Below, piece by piece: positions 1-5,072 of a DNA stretch of 6,624 bases. The DNA lies in NCBI GenBank assembly GCA_022866645.1, contig JALHUQ010000130.1, positions 1 to 6,624 on the forward strand, read 5' to 3'. Made by a program: the position numbers and the translations under genes. The notes beneath the pieces are model-generated. The model was not told the origin of the DNA, did not search any database, and worked only from the letters and a program-made list of their open reading frames with translations. Position 1 is the first letter of the stretch; the number at the start of each line of letters is the position of its first letter. Origin of the DNA: Woeseiaceae bacterium. GTDB taxonomy: Bacteria; Pseudomonadota; Gammaproteobacteria; Steroidobacterales; Woeseiaceae.

Positions 1-216
1 AAACTCCAGCGTCTCTTTGGGTTGACGATATACATCGCGCGCTTTGTTCGCCTCACTGCGGTGCTCTCCTGCGATTGCCTTGTCCAAGGCTGCCGATGTC
101 ACAGCGTCAAGCATATACTCGTCCGCAACAGCGACTGGTTGTGGCAAAACCGATACCAGCCAGGCAGCGGCTAGCCATGCACCAATGCGTCGTCTCAATT
201 CGTAGTTCTTCACCAT
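1..216 (-). CDS. Secreted predicted methyltransferase (COG4798-like), N-terminal part only
   Basis: An open frame starts at ATG 216-214 on the minus strand and leaves the window without a stop, giving 72 residues. A purine-rich GAGGATGGA lies directly upstream of the start. Residues 1-31 look like a Sec signal peptide: a basic start (VKNYELRRR), a hydrophobic core (WLAAAWLVSVLP) and a probable cleavage near AVA/DEY. The mature start contains EHRSEANKARDVYR followed by PKETLEF, which I recognise from memory as the beginning of the COG4798 predicted SAM-dependent methyltransferases. In that family a glycine-rich SAM motif follows shortly; it would lie beyond the left edge. The substrate is unknown. 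The gene is divergent from hutD with 131 bases between them. Family assignment is fairly confident; catalytic competence cannot be judged from this fragment. Confidence 0.72.
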   Translation of the reverse strand, partial: MVKNYELRRRIGAWLAAAWLVSVLPQPVAVADEYMLDAVTSAALDKAIAGEHRSEANKARDVYRQPKETLEF

Positions 217-338
217 TCCATCCTCATTCAGGTCTTTCGATTTTGTCCGCAACACCTGCCCATATCCAGCGCAGAAATGAATAATAGATCATCCCGGCCA
301 TTCGGAATATATTTCTCTGCCTTCACATACGAGGTTAG

Positions 339-348
339 AATTCGAATT
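339..348. repeat. 10-bp perfect palindrome at the hutD start codon
   Basis: AATTCGAATT is its own reverse complement and ends on the first base of the TTG start codon of hutD. It lies just after the GAGG (331-334) that is the only purine-rich ribosome-binding candidate. It could be a small operator, or the message could pair there and affect initiation. A 10-bp palindrome in AT-rich sequence can also occur by chance. Confidence 0.35.
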
Positions 349-929
349 TGATAGTGCAGGTAATCAACAAAGCTACGTTCCGCGAGATGCCTTGGGCAAA
401 CGGTGGCGGTGTCACCAAGGAATTATTTGCTCACAATGACGAGCAATCCGGTCGCGTCCTTTGGCGCGTCAGCATGGCTAGTGTGAACTCCGATGGACCG
501 TTTTCACACTTTGACGGCTACGACAGAGTCTTGGTCTTATTGAAGGGTCAGGGGCTGAAACTCAGTCATCGGGATGGGACAGAACACGAGCTTTCCACTG
601 CGTACGAACTGGCGACATTTCCGGGCGACATCGAAACGCACGCCACTCTTATCAACGGTCCAGTACAGGACTTCAACGTCATCGTGGATCGCTGCGCATT
701 TGGCTCGTCGGTTGCGGTATTGCCATCTGGCAACAACTGTAGTGTTCCCGTGAATGCGGGCGTTCTCGTGATTTATGCTATCGATGATGTCCTGCGTATC
801 GTTGATCCGAGCTCCGCTAATCACTCTGTCCAACAAGGCGACCTTCTATTGGTCGACGCGCCGCAGCCCGGAGAATGGTTTCTGTCCGGCGCCACCTCAA
901 TCGTTATTCAACTCTGCGCCGTAAGTTAG
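348..929 (+). CDS. hutD: HutD/Ves family cupin protein
   Basis: A 193-residue protein of the usual length for the HutD/Ves family (PF05962), a bicupin-like fold without an established enzymatic activity. Diagnostic blocks are MPWANGGGVTKEL (14-26), WRVSMASVNSDGPFSHF (39-55) with the DR/LLKGQGL segment after it (59-70), FPGD (91-94) and QDFNVIVDR (107-115). In Pseudomonas HutD is tied to control of histidine utilisation; in E. coli Ves is a cold- or stress-linked relative. No hut genes are visible here, so the link to histidine is not supported by context. The start is TTG at 348: a stop at 336-338 lies upstream in frame, and the only other option before the family motif is GTG at 354. GAGG at 331-334 is 13 bases from the TTG, so translation may be weak. 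The gene converges on the MBL gene with 8 bases between stops. Confidence 0.9.
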   Translation: MIVQVINKATFREMPWANGGGVTKELFAHNDEQSGRVLWRVSMASVNSDGPFSHFDGYDRVLVLLKGQGLKLSHRDGTEHELSTAYELATFPGDIETHATLINGPVQDFNVIVDRCAFGSSVAVLPSGNNCSVPVNAGVLVIYAIDDVLRIVDPSSANHSVQQGDLLLVDAPQPGEWFLSGATSIVIQLCAVS

Positions 930-937
930 CTCACCCT

Positions 938-1972
938 TCAATTATCCGTAGTAAGACTGTGGTAATTCGCCCTCATCAAGAAACTAAACCCGTCAAATCG
1001 AAACTCGACATTCCCGTCTGAGACTGGCACAGGCTCGACTTTCCCGGTCAGTACCCGGTCAAGATTCTCGCGCAACTGCATCAACAACGCAGGATCTGCT
1101 TTCGGTGTGTTATGAGCCGGGAACACGGCTTTCAGGTCAGCCGCTACTGCCGCAAGTTTCGCGACCGATTTCTGGTACGCCGCCAGATCCGTTTCCGGAA
1201 AAAACAACCAGATCGGTCCTTCATAAAAACTGTCGCCGGACCACAGGAATCCGGCGTCTCTGTCCAGTAAGGCAATCGAATCGTCGGTATGCCCGGGTAC
1301 GTGCAAAACCTCAAGCCGACGCCCGCCGATATCGACGACATCGCCTTCTGCAATCGTTTCGGTAATAGAGAACGGGCGCGTTTGATGATTCGCCTCAGTT
1401 ACGCCGACAGGCAAGCTTTTGCACAGGGCTGCCGGCGAGGCCTCCATTCGAACTTCGTCGCTCTGGATGCCGCCAGTGCGCGCCAAAGTAAATTCGGTAG
1501 CGATCGAGAGCACATCATCGAACTGGTAATTACCGCCAATGTGATCGAAGTGACTGTGGGAGTTAAGCACACGAACTGGCTCGTCGGTGAGTTGCTCGAC
1601 AACAGCTTTGATATCGCCGATGCCGTTGCCTGTATCGAAAAGCAAGGCCGACTCCGTGCCGACAATCAGGTAGGAAATAACTTCCTGCCACTGGAACGGT
1701 TCGTAGATGGCGAAAATTCCGGGCTCGACTTCATAGACCTCGAACCAGTCATCACTCGCTTTGTGTTTTCGAAAATCGGCGTAGGCTGCGCGCGGAAGGC
1801 GATCGCAGAAACTGTCGAGGTCTGCCGCACTGGCATAAGTCTTTTGCGGCTGCGATGTTTTGTCCGCCGAGTCCGTGCAGCCTGCCAGCATGGCGACACA
1901 CAGTGCAACTGACAACAGCATTCTTATGATGAAATCGGTAGCCGATCCACACTCCAACCGTGGGCAGGGCAT
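938..1972 (-). CDS. MBL-fold metallo-hydrolase, predicted lipoprotein
   Basis: A 344-residue protein, last gene of the minus-strand rim cluster. Residues 18-32 (MLLSVALCVAMLAGC) form a lipoprotein signal with lipobox LAGC and acylated Cys32, followed by Thr-Asp, so it is probably membrane-anchored and periplasm-facing. The metallo-beta-lactamase fold runs from about residue 77 to 290. The zinc set looks complete: HSHFDH (H139, H141, D143, H144), H228 in VPGHTD, D247 in WSGDS and H287 in FPAHN. An Asp rather than a Cys at the bridging position resembles general hydrolases of the fold, not B1 beta-lactamases. The start at 1972 is 5 bases after the rimK stop, with GGGGGCAGG inside the rimK end as ribosome-binding sequence, suggesting translational coupling. 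ATG at 1921 (Met18) would give a shorter signal peptide but has no visible ribosome-binding site. Substrate unknown. Confidence 0.88.
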   Translation of the reverse strand: MPCPRLECGSATDFIIRMLLSVALCVAMLAGCTDSADKTSQPQKTYASAADLDSFCDRLPRAAYADFRKHKASDDWFEVYEVEPGIFAIYEPFQWQEVISYLIVGTESALLFDTGNGIGDIKAVVEQLTDEPVRVLNSHSHFDHIGGNYQFDDVLSIATEFTLARTGGIQSDEVRMEASPAALCKSLPVGVTEANHQTRPFSITETIAEGDVVDIGGRRLEVLHVPGHTDDSIALLDRDAGFLWSGDSFYEGPIWLFFPETDLAAYQKSVAKLAAVAADLKAVFPAHNTPKADPALLMQLRENLDRVLTGKVEPVPVSDGNVEFRFDGFSFLMRANYHSLTTDN

Positions 1973-1977
1973 TGGAA

Positions 1978-2883
1978 TTAACCTGCCCCCCGCGTACGCG
2001 TCTTTCCTGGCTTCGCATTTTTTTCGATAAACTCGATAATCATGCCGGCAACATCTCTCTCGGTCGCTTTCTCAATACCTTCAAGGCCCGGACTGGAATT
2101 GACTTCCATTACGACAGGGCCGTGATTCGAGCGCAGCAAATCGACGCCGGCAACATTCAGCCCCATCAGTTTTGCCGATCGCACTGCTGTCGATCGTTCT
2201 TCCGGAGTAATTTTGATCAAAGTAGCGTTGCCGCCGCGATGCAAATTGGATCGAAACTCGCCCTCTTTACCCTGCCGTTTCATCGCAGCGACGACTTTGT
2301 CGCCGACAACCAGACAGCGGATGGCAGCGCCACCGGCTTCCTTGATAAATTCCTGAACCATAAAGTTCGCTTTTAGGCCGCTAAACGCCTCGATGACGCT
2401 TTCTGCTGCTTTTTTGGTCTCGGCCAGGACAACTCCGACACCTTGTGTGCCTTCGAGCAATTTGATTACGACAGGTGCTCCGCCGACAAATTTCAACAGG
2501 TCCTCTGTGTCGTCCGGTGAATTCGCGAATCCGGTCACAGGGAGGCCAATACCTTTGCGCGCCAGCAGTTGCGTCGCGCGCAATTTATCGCGCGAGCGTG
2601 TAATGGCAACAGACTCGTTGACCGAATACACACCCATCATTTCGAACTGGCGGACGACCGCAGCACCATAGAATGAAACTGATGCGCCGATGCGCGGAAT
2701 AATGGCGTCAATATCCTCTATCGCTTCGCCGTTATAGTGAATGCTTGGATTGTGACTGGTGATGTTCATATAACAGCGCTTGTGGTTGATCACGAGCATC
2801 TGGTGCCCGCGCTCCTTACCCGCTTCAACCAGGCGGCGCGTCGAGTAGAGATTTTTATTCGTTGATAGTATGCCGATCTTCAT
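1978..2883 (-). CDS. rimK: RimK, ribosomal protein S6--L-glutamate ligase (ATP-grasp)
   Basis: A 301-residue ATP-grasp ligase essentially collinear with E. coli RimK, the cytoplasmic enzyme that uses ATP to add glutamates to the C-terminus of ribosomal protein S6 and can make poly-alpha-glutamate. Visible parts are the N-terminal domain MKIGILS (1-7), DKLRATQLLARKGIGLP (99-115), the nucleotide lysine and glycine-rich loop KLLEGTQGVGVVLAET (141-156), the hinge QEFIKEA (177-183), RSNLHRGGNA (211-220), and the metal site D248 in GVDLL with E260 and N262 in MEVNSSPGLEGIE. One deviation: the usual G-x-DIR reads GAAIR (185-189). The start follows GAGAA at a short distance. A 36-base gap separates it from the deacylase gene, with a possible internal promoter in the gap. 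In pseudomonads RimK activity alters ribosome composition and is modulated by neighbouring Rim proteins. Confidence 0.97.
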   Translation of the reverse strand: MKIGILSTNKNLYSTRRLVEAGKERGHQMLVINHKRCYMNITSHNPSIHYNGEAIEDIDAIIPRIGASVSFYGAAVVRQFEMMGVYSVNESVAITRSRDKLRATQLLARKGIGLPVTGFANSPDDTEDLLKFVGGAPVVIKLLEGTQGVGVVLAETKKAAESVIEAFSGLKANFMVQEFIKEAGGAAIRCLVVGDKVVAAMKRQGKEGEFRSNLHRGGNATLIKITPEERSTAVRSAKLMGLNVAGVDLLRSNHGPVVMEVNSSPGLEGIEKATERDVAGMIIEFIEKNAKPGKTRTRGAG

Positions 2884-2909
2884 ATTTTTCTCGATGGGCG
2901 AAATTAGTA

Positions 2910-2918
2910 AGTATAACA
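2910..2918 (-). promoter_or_regulatory. Candidate extended -10 promoter for rimK
   Basis: Read on the minus strand this is TGTTATACT: a TG, one base, then TATACT, five of six matches to the -10 consensus. It sits in the short gap between the deacylase stop and the rimK start and would start transcription about 20 bases before the rimK ATG. No good -35 is visible, as is usual for extended -10 promoters. It could let rimK and the MBL gene be expressed apart from the front of the operon. This is motif evidence only. Confidence 0.3.
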
Positions 2919-2919
2919 G

Positions 2920-3945
2920 TTAGTTGAATTGCCCATTCGGCTCAATCGATGTAACAAAGTCTTCAACCCGACTCTCAGCCGCCGCAGTACTCCTGAATGC
3001 CGCCACATTAAATAACGCATCGCCTTCGTGAGCGAGCGGCAAATTGCTGCGACCAATAATAATTCCATCGAATGGGGCCAGCACCTCATCCACGTTGTCA
3101 CCCAGGGGATCGCCGACTGTTGCCAGCGTTTCGTCACTACTCACGGTCGCCCCAAGCTTTACGATACGGCTAACGATGCCGCTACTGGGTGCCCGAACCC
3201 AACTGGTCGAACGCGCCTCAACAGGCGTTGCCTGCGTGCTAACTTTTCTGTCCGGCAACATACCGATCTCGCGCATGACATTCAAAATACCCCGTAAGCC
3301 ACCCCGAATGCAGACTTCATCAAATCGCAAGGCCTCGCCCGCTTCGTAGATGAGCACCGGCATGTCAAGATCCGCCGCGCAGGCGCGCAAGGATCCGTCG
3401 CGAAGATCCGAATTCAGGATAACCGGCACCCCAAACGCCTTGGCCAGCTTAAGTGTGGTCGGGTCATCAAGATTGGCGCGGATCTGCGGCAGGTTGCTAC
3501 GATTGATCGCTCCGGTATGCAGGTCGATTCCGAAATCGGATTTCTTAACGATTTCCGTGAGGAAGGTATTAGCCAGCCGCGCTGCGATTGATCCTCTCGG
3601 ACTCCCGGGAAAACACCGATTCAGATCGCGCCGGTCTGGCAAGTACCGGGACTGGTTAAGAAAGCCGTGGACGTTTACGACCGGAACCGCGATCAGGGTG
3701 CCGCGAAGCGAGAGCAGTCCTTTGCGCTTGAGCAGTCGTCGAATAATCTCAACACCGTTTAGCTCATCACCGTGAACTGCCGCGGAAACGAAGAGTACGG
3801 GTCCGTGTTTACGCCCGCATACGACTTTTACCGGCATGCTGAGTGCCGTGCCGGTATAAAGGTCCGCAATAGGGAGATTCACGGTTACTCGCTTGCCGGG
3901 CCCGATCAGCGTCTCGCCGATCGTAATTGAATTATTCGATGTCAT
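2920..3945 (-). CDS. Succinylglutamate desuccinylase/aspartoacylase family zinc deacylase
   Basis: A 341-residue zinc-dependent enzyme of the AstE/ASPA family, a branch of the M14 carboxypeptidase clan. Zinc ligands are H58 and E61 (VHGDELNG) and H143 (DLHTG). The substrate-binding signature RRDLNRCFPG is at 105-114, and E201 in IYEAGE fits the catalytic Glu. After about residue 248 a separate small domain begins (RAPSSGIVSRIV, then LAPFDGIIIGRS at 289-300) resembling a biotinyl/lipoyl-like beta sandwich without a modification lysine, as in other members of this group. The frame is open further upstream, but those 47 residues overlap rimB in another frame and look non-native; ATG 3945-3943 is chosen because it begins just before the conserved region and 22 bases after the rimB stop, with a weak AAGAGA upstream. 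The real substrate is unknown; arginine-catabolism AstE is unlikely because no ast genes are present. Confidence 0.92.
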   Translation of the reverse strand: MTSNNSITIGETLIGPGKRVTVNLPIADLYTGTALSMPVKVVCGRKHGPVLFVSAAVHGDELNGVEIIRRLLKRKGLLSLRGTLIAVPVVNVHGFLNQSRYLPDRRDLNRCFPGSPRGSIAARLANTFLTEIVKKSDFGIDLHTGAINRSNLPQIRANLDDPTTLKLAKAFGVPVILNSDLRDGSLRACAADLDMPVLIYEAGEALRFDEVCIRGGLRGILNVMREIGMLPDRKVSTQATPVEARSTSWVRAPSSGIVSRIVKLGATVSSDETLATVGDPLGDNVDEVLAPFDGIIIGRSNLPLAHEGDALFNVAAFRSTAAAESRVEDFVTSIEPNGQFN

Positions 3946-3967
3946 GGTTATAGCGTGTCTCTTAAAA

Positions 3968-4426
3968 TTATCGCGATTTCTTTTTGCGCCGCTTCTTGCC
4001 GACAACGTAGGATCGAGACGGGTCAACCTGAGCTCGACCTTTAATGGCTGTGCGGCCCAATAGCATGCGAAAGCGCATGTCATCACGCGCAGTCAGCGTG
4101 ATTTCGATCGGCCACGTGTGCGGGCCGATGCAAAGATCGGTACGAATGACCCAGCGTTGCTCTCTGTGTCCGCCGGAGTCGGTGACCGTTCGTTCATCGA
4201 CGACGTCGGCGACACAAACTATCACCGTGTCGTTGTCGTTTTGCCGGGGATGCATCTTGAATTCCACACGCGAACGACCTCCCGCCGAGAAAGATCGGAC
4301 CTCAAAGGCATGCAACGCCGAGGTTCTGGCGCCGGTATCCACTTTTGCTTTGATGGCGGAAATTCCGAACTCGGGCAATCCCACCCACTCGCGCCAACCG
4401 AACGTCAACAGCTGATTGGCCGGCAT
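3968..4426 (-). CDS. rimB: RimB-like retropepsin-type protein ('ATP-dependent zinc protease' family)
   Basis: A 152-residue protein of the family long named putative ATP-dependent zinc protease (PF05618), which includes RimB of the Pseudomonas rim operon, a modulator of RimK. No HExxH or other zinc-protease motif is present. Instead the sequence shows KVDTGARTSALHA (28-40), with the D-T-G-A of retropepsin-like aspartic proteases (Asp30), and MLLGRTAI (121-128), which matches in position and form the I/L-hydrophobic-G-R element near the end of retroviral proteases. The N-terminus (FGWREWVGLPEFGI) is also typical. The last nine residues are a run of Lys, Arg and Ser (KKRRKKKSR). The start is well supported: AAGGA at 4438-4434, 7 bases from the ATG. 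It is followed after 22 bases by the deacylase gene. Whether it cleaves peptides or binds them is not known from the sequence. Confidence 0.92.
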   Translation of the reverse strand: MPANQLLTFGWREWVGLPEFGISAIKAKVDTGARTSALHAFEVRSFSAGGRSRVEFKMHPRQNDNDTVIVCVADVVDERTVTDSGGHREQRWVIRTDLCIGPHTWPIEITLTARDDMRFRMLLGRTAIKGRAQVDPSRSYVVGKKRRKKKSR

Positions 4427-4433
4427 CGCCGAT

Positions 4434-4438
4434 TCCTT
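4434..4438 (-). promoter_or_regulatory. Ribosome-binding site of rimB
   Basis: On the minus strand AAAAAAGGA ends 7 bases before the rimB ATG. It is the best Shine-Dalgarno sequence in the cluster and fixes the rimB start. A 10-bp perfect palindrome, GCGGATCCGC (4447-4456), lies directly upstream of it in the 38-base gap after the small membrane protein gene. Confidence 0.7.
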
Positions 4439-4464
4439 TTTTGATCGCGGATCCGCTCGGATAG

Positions 4465-4692
4465 TTATTGTAGTCCACCCTCAAGCGCTGCAGCGTCGGC
4501 CGATGAAATTCCCAGCGAGTCTCGCAAATGATTGAGGAGTGCACGCTCCTTTTCGGAGATGCCGCCCTGCTGCGCCTCAGTAATGGCCGCCTCGTAACCT
4601 GCGGATCCGACCCGGTAGAGAACGACAGCCAAAGACCAGCACATCGCGCAGGCGACAAGTGCCAGAAGTCCGGTGGAATCCATTTGAAACAT
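4465..4692 (-). CDS. Small single-pass membrane protein at the head of the rim operon
   Basis: A 75-residue protein. Residues about 7-28 form one hydrophobic helix (GLLALVACAMCWSLAVVLYRVG). The rest is soluble, charged and probably helical, ending with ISEKERALLNHLRDSLG and then ISSADAAALEG, a pattern faintly like short TerB-type or acid-sensing helical repeats; I do not recognise the family with confidence. Coding is supported by its position 38 bases upstream of rimB on the same strand, a stop followed by rimB's own ribosome-binding site, and a plausible promoter ending at its start. There is no Shine-Dalgarno sequence before either Met1 (4692) or Met4 (4683), so initiation may be leaderless. 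In the Pseudomonas rimABK operon the first gene also codes for a small protein, RimA; equivalence by position is a guess, homology is not established. Confidence 0.6.
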   Translation of the reverse strand: MFQMDSTGLLALVACAMCWSLAVVLYRVGSAGYEAAITEAQQGGISEKERALLNHLRDSLGISSADAAALEGGLQ

Positions 4693-4698
4693 TGGCGG

Positions 4699-4727
4699 AT
4701 TCTAGCAGTCCGGGCGTACCATGCGAA
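4699..4727 (-). promoter_or_regulatory. Candidate leaderless promoter of the rim operon
   Basis: On the minus strand a -35-like TTCGCA (4727-4722, four of six matches) and a -10-like TAGAAT (4704-4699, five of six) are separated by exactly 17 bases. Transcription would start at about 4693-4691, which is the ATG of the small membrane protein, giving a message with almost no leader. This agrees with the lack of a ribosome-binding site there. The element lies in the 57-base divergent gap shared with the DUF2007 gene. It is based on motif reading only. Confidence 0.38.
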
Positions 4728-4749
4728 TAAGAACTTCGGGACCCTCACT

Positions 4750-4959
4750 ATGAAGACAGTATTCGACGCCTCAAGCAACATCGAAGCTCACCTCGTCATG
4801 CATCAATTACAACAAGCCGGAATTGAAGCATCGATTCAGGGTGAGTACCTGCAGGGAGGTATCGGCGAATTACCGGCCATCGGAAATGTCCGAGTCATGG
4901 TACCCGTTAAGGACGAAGAAATTGCTCTGCAGGTTATTGCGGACTGGGAAGCCGCCTGA
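4750..4959 (+). CDS. DUF2007 domain small protein
   Basis: A 69-residue protein matching the DUF2007 family (PF09413, 'putative signal transducing protein'). It has the typical order: a start about a change in state (KTVFDASSNIEAHLVMHQLQQAGIEASIQGEYL, residues 2-34, here described as two parts: KTVFDASSN and then the helix IEAHLVMHQLQQAGIEA), a central GGIGELPAIGNVRVMVP (36-52) and a final helix with DEEIALQVIADWE (55-67). This gives a ferredoxin-like, single-domain protein of about the usual length. The frame stays open 74 codons upstream, but that part runs antisense to the small membrane protein and lacks family similarity. ATG 4750 begins at the family's normal start, with GGGA 8 bases upstream as a weak ribosome-binding site. 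It is divergent from the rim operon. Its cellular role is unknown; related domains bind small ligands or act as regulatory add-ons. Confidence 0.85.
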   Translation: MKTVFDASSNIEAHLVMHQLQQAGIEASIQGEYLQGGIGELPAIGNVRVMVPVKDEEIALQVIADWEAA

Positions 4960-4978
4960 TCGGGAAGCAGCAGCCGCT

Positions 4979-5072
4979 CTGGCCGGCAACTCCCCGCCAG
5001 GCAATTATGCTAATTCACTGACGATCGCCAAGTAAACGATCGTCTATCAGACGACGGCCCATCGAACGATGG
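4979..5072. repeat. Cluster of inverted repeats between convergent genes
   Basis: Five inverted repeats crowd the junction of the DUF2007 gene and the secreted-protein gene. They are CTGGC/GCCAG (4979-4983, 4996-5000), AATTA/TAATT (5003-5007, 5011-5015), GACGATCG/CGATCGTC (5020-5027, 5037-5044), TCGTCT/AGACGA (5040-5045, 5049-5054) and CCATCG/CGATGG (5059-5064, 5067-5072). The last three lie inside the C-terminal codons of the secreted protein, and the third and fourth share bases so they cannot form together. No clear T-run follows in either direction, so they are not classic intrinsic terminators; they may still stop or stabilise the convergent transcripts. Confidence 0.45.

Noticed and set aside
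75..284. 69-residue plus-strand open frame at the left edge
   Set aside because: It lies opposite the signal peptide and conserved start of the methyltransferase-like protein and has Arg/Gln/Pro-rich shadow composition.
1289..1912. 207-residue open frame on the plus strand opposite the MBL gene
   Set aside because: It is antisense to a gene with a complete zinc-ligand set and shows no recognisable domain, signal or ribosome-binding site.
3350..3775. 141-residue plus-strand open frame opposite the deacylase gene
   Set aside because: Low-complexity Arg/Ser-rich translation typical of the reverse of a real gene; the opposite strand encodes the conserved enzyme.
3946..4086. 47-residue N-terminal extension of the deacylase
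   Set aside because: It overlaps rimB in another frame, shows no family similarity, and a start at 3945 matches the beginning of the conserved domain.
4447..4456. GCGGATCCGC palindrome before rimB as a terminator
   Set aside because: It has no loop and the A-run that follows on the minus strand would give no U-tract; it might be an operator, but nothing more supports this.
4528..4749. Upstream extension of the DUF2007 protein
   Set aside because: It is antisense to the small membrane protein and outside the DUF2007 domain; ATG 4750 gives the family's usual length.
4302..4781. 159-residue minus-strand open frame across rimB and the small membrane gene
   Set aside because: It is an out-of-frame shadow of two better-supported genes and has no motif.
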